Notes under the pieces: generated by a model
The model's input: the letters and a program-made list of their open reading frames with translations, nothing else
What the model was told of the DNA's origin: nothing
Databases searched by the model: none
NCBI GenBank assembly: GCA_037367405.1
Contig: JAZKJV010000605.1
Coordinates: 1 to 64,000, forward strand
Direction of reading: 5' to 3'
DNA from: Ottelia alismoides
Lineage: Eukaryota; Streptophyta; Magnoliopsida; Alismatales; Hydrocharitaceae
DNA: 64,000 bases
In this document: positions 43,898 through 58,200 of the stretch, in pieces
Layout: each line of letters opens with the position of its first letter
Position numbering within the stretch: the first letter of the stretch is position 1
Translations under genes and position numbers: made by a program

Positions 43898-44990
43898 TTG
43901 ATTGTCCCTTTTGTTCGCATTGATTCCACTGTAAAGAGCCATCTTCCTCTTCCAATGCTCAACATATACAACGATGATCGCCGCATCAATTTGATTGCTC
44001 AACAGTGTGCGCCATATTATCATAGCCTATTTCATCATCTGGGTCACTTGGTATTTATCTTGCTATACTGCAAGTTTCATTCTTATTTAGCTGTCATAGA
44101 TATACATGAGACATGTTGCTTGCATGTTTATAAAAAATATGAATCCAATATGATAATATAGTAAGCATTGATCTGTGCTTGTATGCATAATATGCTGTTC
44201 TGATTAATAATCAGGGTTTGGAATTTATCCTTCAGATGGAATTAAAGAACAGTAATGTGTCGAATGCTGGAAGGATTATCCTACCCAAGGTCTCTTGTAG
44301 TTTTCCCAGAGACTATAAATGTGCAATTGATAGAGAAACTTCTTATTTCTGACTTAGATATAATGTAATTTGCATGTCTACAATCTAGAGGTTCATCTTC
44401 CTATTCTTTTCTTCAAGGAAGAGATGCAACTAGTGTTAAAAGAGCTTCTCTCATCTGTTATTTGGATGGCGAAATTCAGGTTTGGAAGGCAAGCTTACAT
44501 AAATACCTTTTGTAATGTTAATCCTACTATATTATTCGTATCTCAGGTTTTGGCCAAACAATAGGAGCAGGATGTATGTGTTGAAAATATGGGTAATTGT
44601 GGATATATTTGCTCTTTTTTTGTAATCATCCAGGAAAACATTTCAGAGGTACTTTGATACATATATGATTAATCTACATGAGGTTATATAAAATATCATA
44701 ATCTCATAGCCAGGGATGCCATCGCTCTGTATCGCCATCATCAAGACTATCGGTTGGCATGTTAAATTCCCCCTCTTATCTTCAGTTTCATCATGTGCTT
44801 GAAATTAATATTGTGTACATTTCAGGTTGATAAGCTGACATTATCTCAGTTCTCACTTAGCTTCTTTTTACTGCAGTTTTGGTATACTGATCATGTTCCA
44901 AAATTTTCTGCTTATGGTGTCTAATACACATACGATTCTCATAATATTGGACAGTATATTGTAGCCAGAAGAGGAGGGAAGCTCATCTGA
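43898..44990 (+). pseudogene. Second B3-domain copy, frameshifted (LEC2/ABI3/FUS3-type)
   Basis: The exon order matches the gene at 31422-33677. An exon-1 end lies near 44051 (HHLGHL|GTATTT). Exon 2 is 44215-44289 (LEFILQMELKNSNVSNAGRI..LPK). Exon 3 is 44391-44479 (VHLPILFFKEEMQ...IWMAKFR). Exon 4 is 44547-44592 (FWPNNRSRMYVL). A degenerate exon 5 ends near 44754 (DAIALYRHH). Exon 6 is 44955-44990 (YIVARRGGKLI, stop). The WPNN(R/K)SRMYVLEN hallmark places it in the LAV group. Exon 4 is 46 rather than 47 bp, a one-base loss that shifts the frame, and exon 5 has stops in its 5' part. No ATG is found for exon 1, which may be cut off by LINE 1. Confidence 0.78.
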
Positions 44991-45400
44991 TCATATTCTT
45001 TGCATTATGCTTTCATGGGGGAATTAAATATAAAGAGAATCTCTGGCAGATTTGCAGGAAGAATCAAGTGGGGAGCATTGATCCGAGGGAAAATAATATA
45101 AAACTATGAGAAAAGAGCTGCAATAGATAAAAGTTATGTCTCCTATGTGTTGAGTTTGCTCATACTTTGAGCAGGTTCATTGTTCTCTTATTTTCCATCT
45201 CTGGGAAATCCTTACAGTTTAGGCATTCTACCTGCTTTAATTTATGCTATGGTTATTGTTTGATGAACCATAAACCAAAGTACTTCAATATGGTATTATA
45301 GTACAACACGAGATGCAAATTGCATCAATTTTTTTTGTTCAAATCTGAAAAAGAAAAGAATGGTAGAAGGTACAATATCGAACATGTACTTCACGTGATT
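44991..45400. other. 3' flank of the B3 pseudogene
   Basis: AT-rich sequence with no gene or element recognised. Confidence 0.4.
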
Positions 45401-46300
45401 CAAGACCATCGATATCATCGTCCTACTCGTGGTAGACATGGTACCATATTTGTAGACATGGTTCTTAATATCGTGAATATCGACGATATATCGGTATTGA
45501 CAAGCAAGGTGTTTCGATATTCACCTCATATTGATTTCCAAGATACCGTCGGGATATTGCAATAGCGACCTGAATCGTTTGAAATTGGATGTCGTATATT
45601 TTTTCCCCTTGATATCGATCTATATCGACTGAGACCACTGATATTGGGTATGTTTTGCTCGATATCAACCTTTTTTATTTTCAAGGGTCGATTTGATCGA
45701 GATTTTGCTTACATAACTATTCTTGAAAATAAAAATATAAGATCATTTATATTTTTTCAGGTAGGGTATGGAGCAACAAGTGTGGTACATATGCTGATTA
45801 TGCAACTGGTGGACTATCCCCCTTTTGGCAATGGAGATGAAACAACTCTAATGTTGATCAAGTTAGAATCTCAGGTCTAGAATTTATACTCCAATTAATA
45901 TTAGTAAATCAGTAACTATTAGTAATATAGTGATCCATAAACACAGAGAATGACATACTCCAATCAATATTGATTTTATTTTTGCACAATATGTGATGCA
46001 ATATAAACATAATGTGTTAAACACATGTCCTTTATGTCTCTAAGTTGTTTTTGTTTGAATTTCATCATTTCAATTCTAATACATCTCAATATGCGATATA
46101 ATGTCTATTGGTGTGCTAAATACACCTCATTCTTGCATATAAGTGTGTATTTGTATGTTATTTATTGTTTTAATAATTAAGATGATCTTAATTCATGAAA
46201 ATATTACTTTTTTGCACCATTTTCAAGATTTCTACTGATATTATTGATATATCCCGAAATATCCTTTTCCGGACAGACCAATACAATATTGATATTGATA
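45400..46300. repeat. Diverged CGATATATCG-rich repeat
   Basis: Two stretches (about 45405-45660 and 46225-46300) are dense in gatatcgat, tatcgacgatatatcgg and related palindromes, like the compact element at 51725-51919. Between them, an open frame at about 45762-45879 (GYGATSVVHMLIMQL...) is bordered by AG and GT and looks exon-like, but its function is unknown. Confidence 0.45.
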
Positions 46301-48860
46301 TTTTAAACTTTCTTTGTAGATTGACTCATTTCACTAATATATGTATCACAATGCTCTATATATAGCTCCTACTGACACTACTCTGTCTAAATAGGCACAC
46401 ATGAGTTTTAGCACATGACCCCATGCTACAATATGTGGATCTTTCCACGAGATCCTATTTTCAGCAGTCCTCCTCGAGAGGAAGAAATCAACACTCTACT
46501 TGAACAAACTGCAAACTCTCTACTCACTCATATATATAATACATCACGACACAAATCATCTCGACTCAACCCATACTCTGGTGGTTGATGATGATGACTG
46601 GGATGCATTTCAACCATGTTGATGTAGAAATAAAGGTGATCGTGCTAGTTACTCAAGCAGAAGGATTTAAGGGGTTGGGGTTAGGAGTGATGATCTGTCA
46701 AGCTACTGTATAGAAATAAATGTGCTCATGCTCCGCATTTGCATAAATCAAAATCATCAACACTAGAAACGTCTCTCTCTCTCTCTGAAATTCCTAGCCA
46801 TTAATTTGTCTCCTCGACCTCTCAAGGGCCACATAAATTTATGGGAGCGTTGATGCGAAGGTCGTGGGGAAAGTCTGTTTCATAATTGCATCTCGAAATG
46901 TTACTCTTCGAATAAGGACCTCATAATGGACCTTTCTTGTACCACCTTATAAATTTGGGTGACCACCTGGGAAGTCCGCGTGTTGCGCCCATTTTAAATA
47001 TTCTAGTAAAAAAAAGGCCTAGAAAAATGATTTCTCTTATAACAACCTTAAAAGAATTTCATTTAAGGGACCAGAAAAAAAGAAGGATGGAGTTGATTGA
47101 GTCTTGTCCTTCCCCGATGATAAACATTTATCTATCTCTAGAGAACTCAAACAAAAAAGGTAGAGTCTAAGCCTCTACTATAGTACCCCCTTCTTCCTTT
47201 CTCCTATATTTGTCTAATTATGTATATAGATATGTGAGTCGACATATGTATATACAAATATGCATATATCCTTAATGGACCTCCCGGTCGACTAGGTTAA
47301 GTTGTCAAATTAAGGTGTCTTTCCCTTAGTCAACCCATAAATTCAATCCAGAAAAAAATTGTACAATCAACCACAAAATGATAACTTCATGAAATTAGTG
47401 GATATTTACATGTATTTGACTAAGGAAATAAAGCTAAAATAAAAGAATAAATGCGATGAATCGTGGATTCATCAATCCTCCACACACACACAAATATACA
47501 CACATTAGATAGAACAATGTGACTATATAAACGATATAGCTAAATGGCTTGTAGCAACTAATAACACACACCCACATTATCAAAATTGTAGAAGTCATCT
47601 TCATCCTTTCATATCACATGCTATAAATGTAAAATATGAGAGATAATAATGTACTCAACCTTCTCCTCTAGAGAAATCTAGAAATCTCTCAAGAAGGGAT
47701 GGAAAAAGAGCAGGGATATTCAAACCTCTATAAAAATAATAACATGCCCTGTTATAAATACATAACAATGTCCAAACCTATGTTGTATATATTGCATGTT
47801 CAAATTCATACTATCAAGATCTAAACTCCTGCTATAGAAATAGTAGAGTACAAACCACTGTTGTATATAGACATACACTACATACCCATATTATGTATGT
47901 ATACAACATCATGGTATGAATGAGAAAGATCGCGCTAAAAAGGAAATAGCACATAACGTATGAGATTAAACATGCTAAAAAGAAAGTAGCATGCAATGGA
48001 TTAGAAAATAACATGTTAAAGTATCATGCTACAAATGAGAAATATTATCATATGAACGCATGTGCACGCACGCACACACACGTGCAATGGCACACCTATA
48101 CTCGCACACCCGCACATACACATCAAAGCTATGAACATATTATATATTTATAGTATAGGTTAATATAATCTGCTATGTATTTATGGACATGTTTTGATTT
48201 ATAGTAGAGATTTGAACATGTTCATCATCCTTGCTCTTTTGTCATTCATGCTATATATTTATAGACTCATGCTATTCCTCATTCCTCTCTATTTTTATGG
48301 TTTGATATATGATGATGGTATTGCATGCCTGTTTGATGCTCCCAATCTGAAAACCTAGATCCGAGGTAAATGAGATGCACACCCTATCATCGAATGATCC
48401 AGCGAGGCAGGGTCACTGCATATTTCACCAGTCTTGTAGCCATGTCAGAAAAAGAAACTATTCTCATTGAAACCTGCATTACAGTATCTTATATATAGTC
48501 CTCGCTCACCCATCTCTCTTAAAATAGGTGATGTGATCTTAAACAAAGCCTCCAAAATATGATAGGTAAATCTTTCTACAAAAACCAATTACCAACTTAA
48601 CCCAACTATTCGTTGTCTTCATCAATATGTAAATTTGAACTCACCGTTTCAAAGGTAAAAAAGATGGCAGTTTACTAATGGTTCAAAGGAATTTACATCA
48701 GGGTTTGATCCTTTCTATGAGATCTCTCCAACAATTTCCAGCAGACATTCTTGTTGGCCAGAAAAACCTGCAAGCGGAAGCTGCCGATATGCAACAATTC
48801 AGCAATATAATAATCCAAGTGATTCATACTCCGAAATTGTGATGATTTCCAGCTATGCAG
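46300..48860. other. AT-rich region with microsatellites and an old inverted repeat
   Basis: It has (CT)n at 46770-46787, a CA-rich tract at 48060-48120, and an imperfect inverted resemblance between about 47700-47780 and 48150-48245 (aaaagagca...ataaatacata). No coding region is recognised. The distal part may be 3' flank of the SH3P gene. Confidence 0.4.
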
Positions 48861-48866
48861 TTTATT
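48861..48866 (-). terminator. SH3P: Candidate poly(A) signal of the SH3P gene
   Basis: Minus-strand AATAAA about 250 bp past the stop at 49114, a reasonable 3' UTR length for a plant gene. Confidence 0.35.
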
Positions 48867-49113
48867 GATAGCATAGTTACCAAAGCAGGAGGAAGAATGG
48901 CACAAATGAAAACTTAATAAACATAAGGTGAGAGGGGAGTGCGAGTGGTTCCATCATGACAAAGGAACCGTTAAAGCAGCTCAAGACAGCATGTAACAAA
49001 GCCCTAAAGGGACAGCAAAGTTACAACAATGAATACAGCAGTAAACCAGACATGGGGGCTCTATGGCATGTAATATAGGAATAAACCAATGATATGGAAG
49101 ATTTTACATGAAA

Positions 49114-49233
49114 CTAGAACACTCCAGGGGCAACCTTGTTAGTTGGCACGTTATGGCGTCTCTCTACGTATGAGAATGGAAACCAGCCTGATCTACCTCT
49201 ACATTCTCCTTCAGCCCACCCTGAAGCTGCAAC
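49114..49233 (-). CDS. SH3P: SH3P last exon
   Basis: A 120-bp exon from ATTACAG|GTTGCA to TAG at 49116-49114. It encodes the second half of the SH3 domain (GWAEGE..GWFPFSYVERR) and the short tail. Confidence 0.88.
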   Translation of the reverse strand, partial: VAASGWAEGECRGRSGWFPFSYVERRHNVPTNKVAPGVF

Positions 49234-52200
49234 CTGTAATTAAAAGAGATGAGACCAAAATCAGGAACATCAAATATCCAGCTGTCGGCATGTTAAGAAA
49301 AACTTATCACAAGTTCAACTCGGTATGAAGTTTACATCTATTTGCAGTATACGAATCCCAATCGTATACAGATAGTGCGGAAATGGAATTAGATTATTTA
49401 CTGAAAACAACATGCTTGGTTCTTTCATTGTTTGACCGACTATGGCAAATACTTGCCCTAAAAGTCTGATTATAGGGATACGTAGTTAGTGGGCCGGTTG
49501 TGGGCTTCATCTTTCGGATCTCCCCTTCCGGAGCTTTCCTCCTTCCTCTAACCAAAATGTGAATGAAATTTCTTGGTTTTCATGGCAGTCTAATGGACAA
49601 ATTCGTTTTCCCCATGCTTAATGGATCATATTCTTCAGGCTGATCGGCACTCTCATCTTCCATCGCTTTCTCGTATTTATCTTAATAGAGACTTTCTATC
49701 AAATATGAATTCAGGGAAGGAAACAAAGGCCTCGAGAAGATCAACCGGGCCTTACTGTTCTTACTTCCGAAGAAAGACACCCCTGTTCAGGTGGAGGACT
49801 ACCGACATATTGCTCTCTCGAATGAGATTTACCTCATCATCGCGAAAATTCTGGCAAATAGGCTAAAGGGGGTGCTGGACTCGGTGCTTCTTCAGAGCCA
49901 ATCTGCTTTCATCCCGGGGAGGCAAATGGCAGATGGCCTCGTTATGGCCAACGGAGATTTGTCTGGACTGGCAACGTTCGAAAGCGAGAGGGGCTCTATG
50001 GAAAATTGACTACGCTAAGGCCTATGATTCGGTGGATTGGAGGTTTTTGTGGACTTCTCTTCGGAGGAGAGGTTTTCCGGAGCAGGGGGTGGCCTGGATG
50101 AAGAGATGTGTCACCACCTCCTCTTACACGATCCTGGTGAATGGTAAGCCTGAGGGGGGCTTCTTCCAGCCGCAGCGAGGGGTGAGGCAGGGGTGTCCGT
50201 TAGCCCCTATGCTGTATGTCATCATGGCGGATGCTTTGGGCGTCCTTCTCAAGCAGGCTACTATGGCGGGTTGGTGTGGGGGCTACAGACGAGAAGACAT
50301 CTCCATCACTCTGTTACAATATGCAAATGATATGATTCTCTTCCTGGGTGGCACTGACGAGCAGAACGAGAATTTCGTGCAACTGGCTGGCATCTTCGGC
50401 GAACTCTCGGGCTTGGAAATTAAAGAGGCCAAGTCGATCGTTGTCGCGTTCGGGATGAATGGCCCGGACCGTGCTCGCTTGGCGGAGCTAACGAAGTGTT
50501 CGGTGGGGAGCCTGCCGATTCGATACCTGAGCCTACCGTTAGTCGCTGGCAAACCTAGAAGGATGGACTGGGATGGTCTGGTGATGAGGATGGAGCAGCG
50601 GCTAGCGGGCTGGAAGGCGACGACACTCTCTTGTGGGGGGAAGTTGATCCTCCTAAAGCATGTCTTGTCTGCCATACCCATCTTCTTCTTCTCAACAAGA
50701 TTGATGCCGATCTGTGTTAGAAGAAAGATTGAGGCCCTGATGAAAAGATTCTTCTGGTCCAAAGGAAGAAAGCAGGAACTAGGACTGCACTTGGTTAGTT
50801 GGGAGGATGTCACCAAGAGGCGTGATGAGGGAGGCCTCGGGGTTTGGGAGGTGGAGGGCATGAACAAGGCCCTGCTATCTAAGTGGGCCATCCGAATTTG
50901 GGGCTCGTCTACCTCTCTGGTGGTGAGACTTTTGAGGCAAATTTACGGGATCAGAGGCGACCTGGAACCGAGGAGAGTGCGATATGAATCCCCGTTATGG
51001 GAGGGTATTCAGGTGGTAGTGCCTCGGTTGGCGTCACGGCTACAACCTGTTGTAGGCGACGGTGGGACTTTCAGATTTTAGCGTGATGACTGGACGTGCG
51101 ATGGCAGTTTGGAGGTTAGATTTCCACGCCTCTTCTCCTTGTCAGCAATGAAGGAGGCAACGCTCTCGCAGGTGGCGGAGGAGGATGCGTGGGCACCGTC
51201 TTTTCTTGTCGATCTCTCAGATCAACGTGCAGAAGAATATCTGGCTTTGTTGGCTACACTGTCGCGATGGGAAACCTTCACGCAGGATCGCGATCATTTC
51301 CGCTAGGGGGCGGTGTTTTCACAGTAAAAAAGACTTACCTTGATTTGACGAGGAAGACTGAGGAGCAAGACACTGAGCTCTACCTGGATGTGCGCGTTGT
51401 TTGGGCGATAAAAATTTCGGAAAGGGTCAAGGTCTTTCTCTAGTGCCTGAGAAGGGGAAGGCTGCTCGACAAAGTGAGGAGGGGGTGTATCCTACGTCTT
51501 TCCGACACTCGGTGTGACAGGTGTGGTGAGGTTGTTGAAGACTCCGATCACTTATTTTTCAAGTGCTTGTCATCCGTGCAGGTTGGTCGGAGATTGCAAT
51601 CCCTTGGGTGGAGCATGATGGGATGGATGGTTTCTAGGACTCCATCAGGAGGTTCGGCGGCAACTCTAATGACGATTGTTCTAGGCCTTTTGCCGCTCTC
51701 TGGGCAATATGGCTGGGACCATGGAAGGACATATCGATATCGGTACCATGTCGGTACGACATATCGTCGATATATCGACGATATATCGATGCCATATCGC
51801 CGACATCGAATTGGGATTGTGAATAAAATGGCCTTGGAAGGCCAAATATCGACCATATCGGCGATATATCGATGACCTATCGATACCGATATATCGTCGA
51901 TATATCGCGATACGGCCTTCCATGGGCGCAATGAGCTAATCTTAAAAAATAAGAGATTCTACAGCGAGAATGTAGTGTCCCAATGCAACACTTTGTATAA
52001 TTTCTGGCTCTCGCGTTAATGTATCCTGAAAGTTTTTAAATGAAATTTTAACAGGCGGTGATCCCCGACGTGGGGACTCACCCGTTTTGACATCAAAAAA
52101 ATAGAAAAATAGTATCCATATTCGAGATTTCCTTGTCACGTATTCTTGTTCTTTTCTATTACATTAATTTGTATCCGCTATGGGTTTTCGTTGATCTCTA

Positions 52201-55200
52201 ATGTGAGACCCCATCATAAGAACCCGATAGAGACCCCATTATAAGAACCCGATACTAACTTACGGTAGATGAAAATCATGAAATGAGTGGATTCACGACC
52301 CAAGACTTGAAGCTAAAGGAAGCACAATAGGGTGTTGTTGAGATAGGTGTTCTTATTTATCCTTCAATCAAATTCTTATTCCGTTGTCTACTTTATGTAA
52401 TTTTTCCCATATCTCCTATATAAGAGAGCCCTAGGGTCACAATGAAACCATCAGTTCTATTTTCCCTTTCTACATGGTATCAAAGCGACTGTCCTAGACC
52501 GGAGCATGTGCCCTAGCTGCTCCTTCCCCACCAAAACCCTAAGGGGATACGTCCCCTTCTTGATTCGGCACCAACAACCATAGGCCGCCGCCGCCTCCCC
52601 TCCTGTTCGGCAACAACAACTGTGTGTCGTCGCCGCCTCATGTGCTAGGTAGCAGCAACAACAACGACGGGTTGCCGCTGCCACCAAACTGTTGCGCGCT
52701 GAACAGCAGCAGCAGTATCCGCCTAGTGCCACCGTGAAGGGATTCTCCCTCTTCTCTTGAGAGTCCCGATCCTTGTGGCACCCTAGAGGGCCTTCTTCAA
52801 CGTTCGTTGAGGTTTGATGATCGCTCAAAGGGCGATTTGATCCATTATTCAGTATGATTTTGGGTTTTTAAGGTGTCTTTGAGCATCTAAAACCACTTAG
52901 TTACTAGAGAAGGCTCCAACGGATGGAAGAGGCTGTGGTATGAGTCTAGCCCCACAACCATCTTCATGTATGCATGTGTAGACGCATTTATTCTTGTCTA
53001 TAGCCCTAGTCTTTGTAGCATTCGTCATCAGGTTTAGACAACAGGGTCGACTCCAAGTCGACATCCCATCCTTGGGTGCCCTCAAAGGTCCAACACCCAT
53101 TGTCAAGATGGGTGGATTTATGAATTATGGGCTATGCAATTCATGAGCCTAATGCAGGCGCAACGGCAAGAAGCACATTCTCACATAGAATGAGGCCAAT
53201 CGACAAGATTTGGGTTAATGCCTCGTGAGAGGCAGATGATGCATATGCATGTGTCTGGCTATCTGGGATGGTGTCCGTGGAGATAACCAATGATATTTTA
53301 AGTCAACCCACAGTAAATACAATGTGGAACATCCTCGCCGCTACTTACTCGTAGGCGAAGAATGAGTCAAAGAATAATGCAACTGCAACATTATATCTTT
53401 CCATCTAACAGAACGGACATCCTCTTCATACCTTTTACACTTCTCTCAGGAGTATGTTTGAGAAGCCTCATGGTTTTCATTCCCTTGATTGCTTCTTTAG
53501 AACAACTCAAGGCTTTATAGATTCGGTGATGAACGTAGTCTTTCGAGCAACTATAGATTCTGAATATGATGCAGCTCGGATCACAGATCCTTACTTGATG
53601 CCACTATACCTCCAATGGAGGAGGCATACCGTAGATTGAGTAGGCTCTCTATAGCATATGGCGATGCTAATCAACAGTCACTGACCTCAATTATGGCCGC
53701 ATCTCGTGGTAGAGGGAGTTCTACATATTACTGTAGGTATAGTACCCATGGTAGGGAAGAAGTAGGTCTACCCCGTCAGCTGTGCAGTTACTGCCACAGG
53801 CCGGGCCATTCCTGAGGATACATGCTACTCCAAGCATGGCTTTCATGTTTCAGCTCATGTTAAAGAGCAGAACTCAGCCACATGATGTTCGTCCTCCCGC
53901 ATCTAATCAGAGGTTTGATGAGCTTGTGGCATGACTGAGAGAGATTATGCATGCACTTGGGTCTCTACTGCTCCTTCAGGGTCTTCAAGAGGTAGTTGCG
54001 TCAACATCTAAAACCACATCAGGTACCATACATGCTTTTACTAGTTGTTACTGGACAGATTTGTCAGAATGGATTACGAACTCAAGAGCTTCTCACTATC
54101 TCTGTGGTGATGAAGACAAACTAGTGCATACAGATCGATTCAACCAGGCATATCTGTAGTCAAATCCCCAAAGATTCACATTTTCATGCCATATTTGATC
54201 CGTCTTCTCTTGTTTCAAGACATTCTTACGGGCTGGTGATTGGATCCTGGCCGTGAGCAAGGGAGGTCTCTATAGACTGGTCCAGTCTCCATACGTTGGT
54301 GCTTCGTCTCTTCACACTAGACCAGTCTCTCCTTGTGTGTGGCACTTCTGCTTTGGTCATCTTCCTCTACAGAAACTATGCCACATCCTTCCTCAGATTT
54401 CTCCTCGCTTCTACCCTCGAATGAGAGGCTTGCTAGCTTGGGAAGCACTGCCGATCTACTTATCAGAGTTGTCAGGATCGTAGTAGTCATAGTATTTTTG
54501 AGTTGATCTACCTTGATATTAGGGGTCCAGAGTCGTGTCCAAGACCATCAGGGACACATATTTTATCTTATTGTTGTTGATGACTTTTCCATATTATCCT
54601 GGGTATTTCTACTTAATAAGTCTAATGATAGTCCTGTTATTCAATCCTTTATTAATGAAATAAAGAACATTTTTCTGCAAATGTCAAGTATATTCGTTCT
54701 GACAAGGCATTAGAATTCTTTACTTTACAACTTTCACAGTTTTTCAGAATCCTTGGTATTGTTCATCAGACTTCATGTGCATATACATCCACAAAATGTG
54801 GTGACTGAACATTTTTTGGATGTCATTAGAACCCTCTTAATTCAGAGTTGTGCTTCTCATTCCCTATTGAGGAGATGCGTTCTAACTGCTTGCTACCTGG
54901 TGAATCCATGCCCCCATCTGTGTTGGGAGAAAGATCACGTTCTTGATTGCATTCCCTGAGAAGGATCTTTCTCCCTCACTTCTCCGTGTGTTGGGTTAGT
55001 TGCCTTTGTTCATCATATGTCTCCTGGCCATGACAAGCTCTCTCCTAGAGCTGTCAAGTGTGTCTTTGTGGGGTATTCCAGGACTCAAAAGGGATACCGT
55101 CGTTTTGATCCTGCTCGACGAAAGTATAATGTTAGTGTGAATGTCACTATCTTAGAGTCCTATTATGTTTTTCTCTCCTACATGTGATAAGTTGATTCCT

Positions 55201-58200
55201 TCAGAGTCTGGAGAAGAGGTATACAAGACTCTTGTCTTCGGTTTTCTTCTACCATGCTTATGACTCCTACACTTCCTCCCTTCTTCACCACCATCCTCAT
55301 CACCACATCCTCCTCTACCGCCTCCACCTAGTGTATCTGTTATGGAGAGCGAGTGGGCGTTTATAGTGAAACAACGTGCAGATGGTACTGCAGATAGATA
55401 CAAGTCCAGACTTGTTGCTCGTGAGTTCACCCAAACATATAGGGTGGACTATCATGATACGTTTTCTCCTATCACTCGACATTCTACATTGAGGATTCTT
55501 ATTCCTGTTTGTTGTGGTACGTGATTGGTCTCTCTTTCAGGTTAGATGTAAAGAATGCCTTCTTGTATGATGACATGTAGGAGAAGTCTACATGCATCAA
55601 TCACCCCGGTTTTGTTGTTTGAGGGAGAGTTTCATATGGTTTGTAGACTTCACAAGGCTATTTATGTCTTTAAGCAGAGTCCGAGGACTTGGTTCCAGAA
55701 GCTTTCTGAGTTGATTGAGCAATAGGGATTTGTCAGCTCGATCGTAGATCACTCTCTTTTTGTTCAGAGATCCAAGAGAGGTACTGTTGCTATTTTGGTT
55801 TATGTGGATGACATCATGTTACATGGGATGATAAGTAGGGTATTCGGACAGGTAAGGATTTCCTTGGACAACAGTTTGTGACCAAGGACTTTGCAATCTT
55901 TGTTATTTTCTTGGCCTTGAATTTGCGAGAAACCAGTATGCTACTCCAATGGATTCTAATGCTAAACTCTATGATGATGACTGAGGAGGTTGATAAGAGA
56001 CGATATAGAGAGCTTGTGGAGAAGCTTTTACATGTCACAATTACCAGACCTGATAAATCCTTCGCATTGAGTAGAGTTAGTCAGATTATGGAGCATCCCA
56101 AGGAAGTACATATGGATGTTGTGTACATGATTTTGAGATATCTGAAGACTTGTCCAAGTACAGGCTCTTTCTCAGTAGAGATATATCCCTTAATCATGAT
56201 AACTTTTGGAGCTTATAGCCAAGATGAATGATCAAAATTATTCCCCCATGAATAACTTTTGGATGGTGCCACAACAACTAGATGTAAAAAATGAACTCTT
56301 AAACAAAGATCTAACACAAGACTTTTACTTGCAAATACATTTGAGTTATAAGAGACCAGAAAGCGTTGTACCGAAAAAATCTCAGTACGATAAAAAAAAG
56401 TCCATGTGGTGTTTGGTTTTTGATTAAATGGGAGATGATGGTAAAATTGCCAGCTCAAAGCGAAGCTTGCCAAGGAGTTTGAGATCAAAATACCTAAAAA
56501 ATCTGATATTTCCAAGGAACTAAGATTGCTAAATCTAAAAAAAGCGTGAGTTTTTCAAAAAAATGTTCTTGAACTGTAGAAGAAGACTGCAAACCTGAGC
56601 TGCCATCTTGGCAAAAAATCTATGGAAGCCTATTTAAGTTGAGTCTTAACTACGGAAAAAAATCTTGGATGAATCTCTTAAATGACGCAACCAATGTCTT
56701 GTCGGGAAACTCATTTACCTTATTCTCACAAGGTCAAGGATTACCCACTGTCAATGTAGTGAGCCATTATGCATGCACTAACGGATGCAGATCTCATTGT
56801 TGTCTATAGAACCTTGTGTAATCTGAAGAAGAATACAGGCTGAGGATGGTTGTTTAAAAAAAAGAAACAAATACTAAGGCTTACGCAGAAGCATACTATA
56901 TCGAATCTGTTAAGATATTTATGTTATTTTGTCCTCTTTCCATATTGTTTATTTCTATTGTCATGTTTATGTAATTTACCCTTTGAGCTTTTCTCCTATA
57001 TAAGAGAGCTCTAAGGTTAGATTGAATATAACTTAATCTTTTCCTTCCATGTGGTATCAGAGTCAGCTTCTAGACCAGAGCCTGTGCCCTAGTATCCTAC
57101 CCCACCAAAACCCTAGCTGCCATTTCGTCACCACTGCGAGTACCATGCGGGCTTCAACCCCGCCACCGCTGCTGCAGGTACCATGCGATCATGCATCCAC
57201 GCGTCACCACCCAACGCCCACGTGAGCTTTCACCATTACACGTCCCTGTGCGCGTACACTGTCCCGTGGATCCTTGGATACCTAGGGTGTAACGTGAACA
57301 TCTAGAAACACCCTAGTTACCCAAAGGACTCTCCAGAAGAATGGAAGAGGTTGTGGCATGAGTCTACACCCACAACCATCTTCCTGTATGTCAGTGTAGA
57401 CAATGGTATCTCTTGTTGCTAGCCCAGTCTTGAAGATAGTTGTCATCATGTCCGATAACAAAGTGGATGTCCCATCCCTGGGTGCCTTCAAAGGTCCGAC
57501 ACCCATTGTCAAAATGGACGGAATCAACTATGAACTGTGGGCCATGCAGTTCATGAGTTTGATGCAATGTAATGGCAAGAAGCATATCCTCACGACAGAG
57601 GAGCCACGTGACAAGACTGGGACAAATGCCTCATGGGAGGCAGATGATGCTTATGCTCGTGTATGGCTATCTGGGACTGTATCCACGGAGATAGCTAATG
57701 ATATACTGAGTCAGCCTACTGCAAAGGCTATGTGGGACATTCTTGCCGCGATATACTCTCCGGTAAAGAATGAGTCGAAGATACTCCAGCTTCAGCATGA
57801 TATCTTCACATCGAAGCAGAATGGTCGCCCTCTTCACACCATCTACATTTCTTTGAGTGGTATGTTCGAGAAGTTACATGGCTACATACCCTTGACTGCT
57901 ACACCAGAGCAGCTCAAGGCGTACAGAGACTCTGTGACGACTGGGGTATTTCTAGCAGCCCTGGATCCGGAGTATGATGTAGCTCGTGCCCAGATCCTCA
58001 CTAATGCTACCATACCTCCTATGGAGGAGGCGTCATGTGGTAGAGGCAGCCATACAATATAGAAGATTGAATAGACTATTTATATCCTCTGGTAGTACTT
58101 TACAACACCATACATCTTCAGCTATGGCAGCGTCACGTGGTAGAGGGAGCCATACAGTATTTCGTGGCAGGGGAAGCTCCAAACGCGGCAGAGGAGGGGG

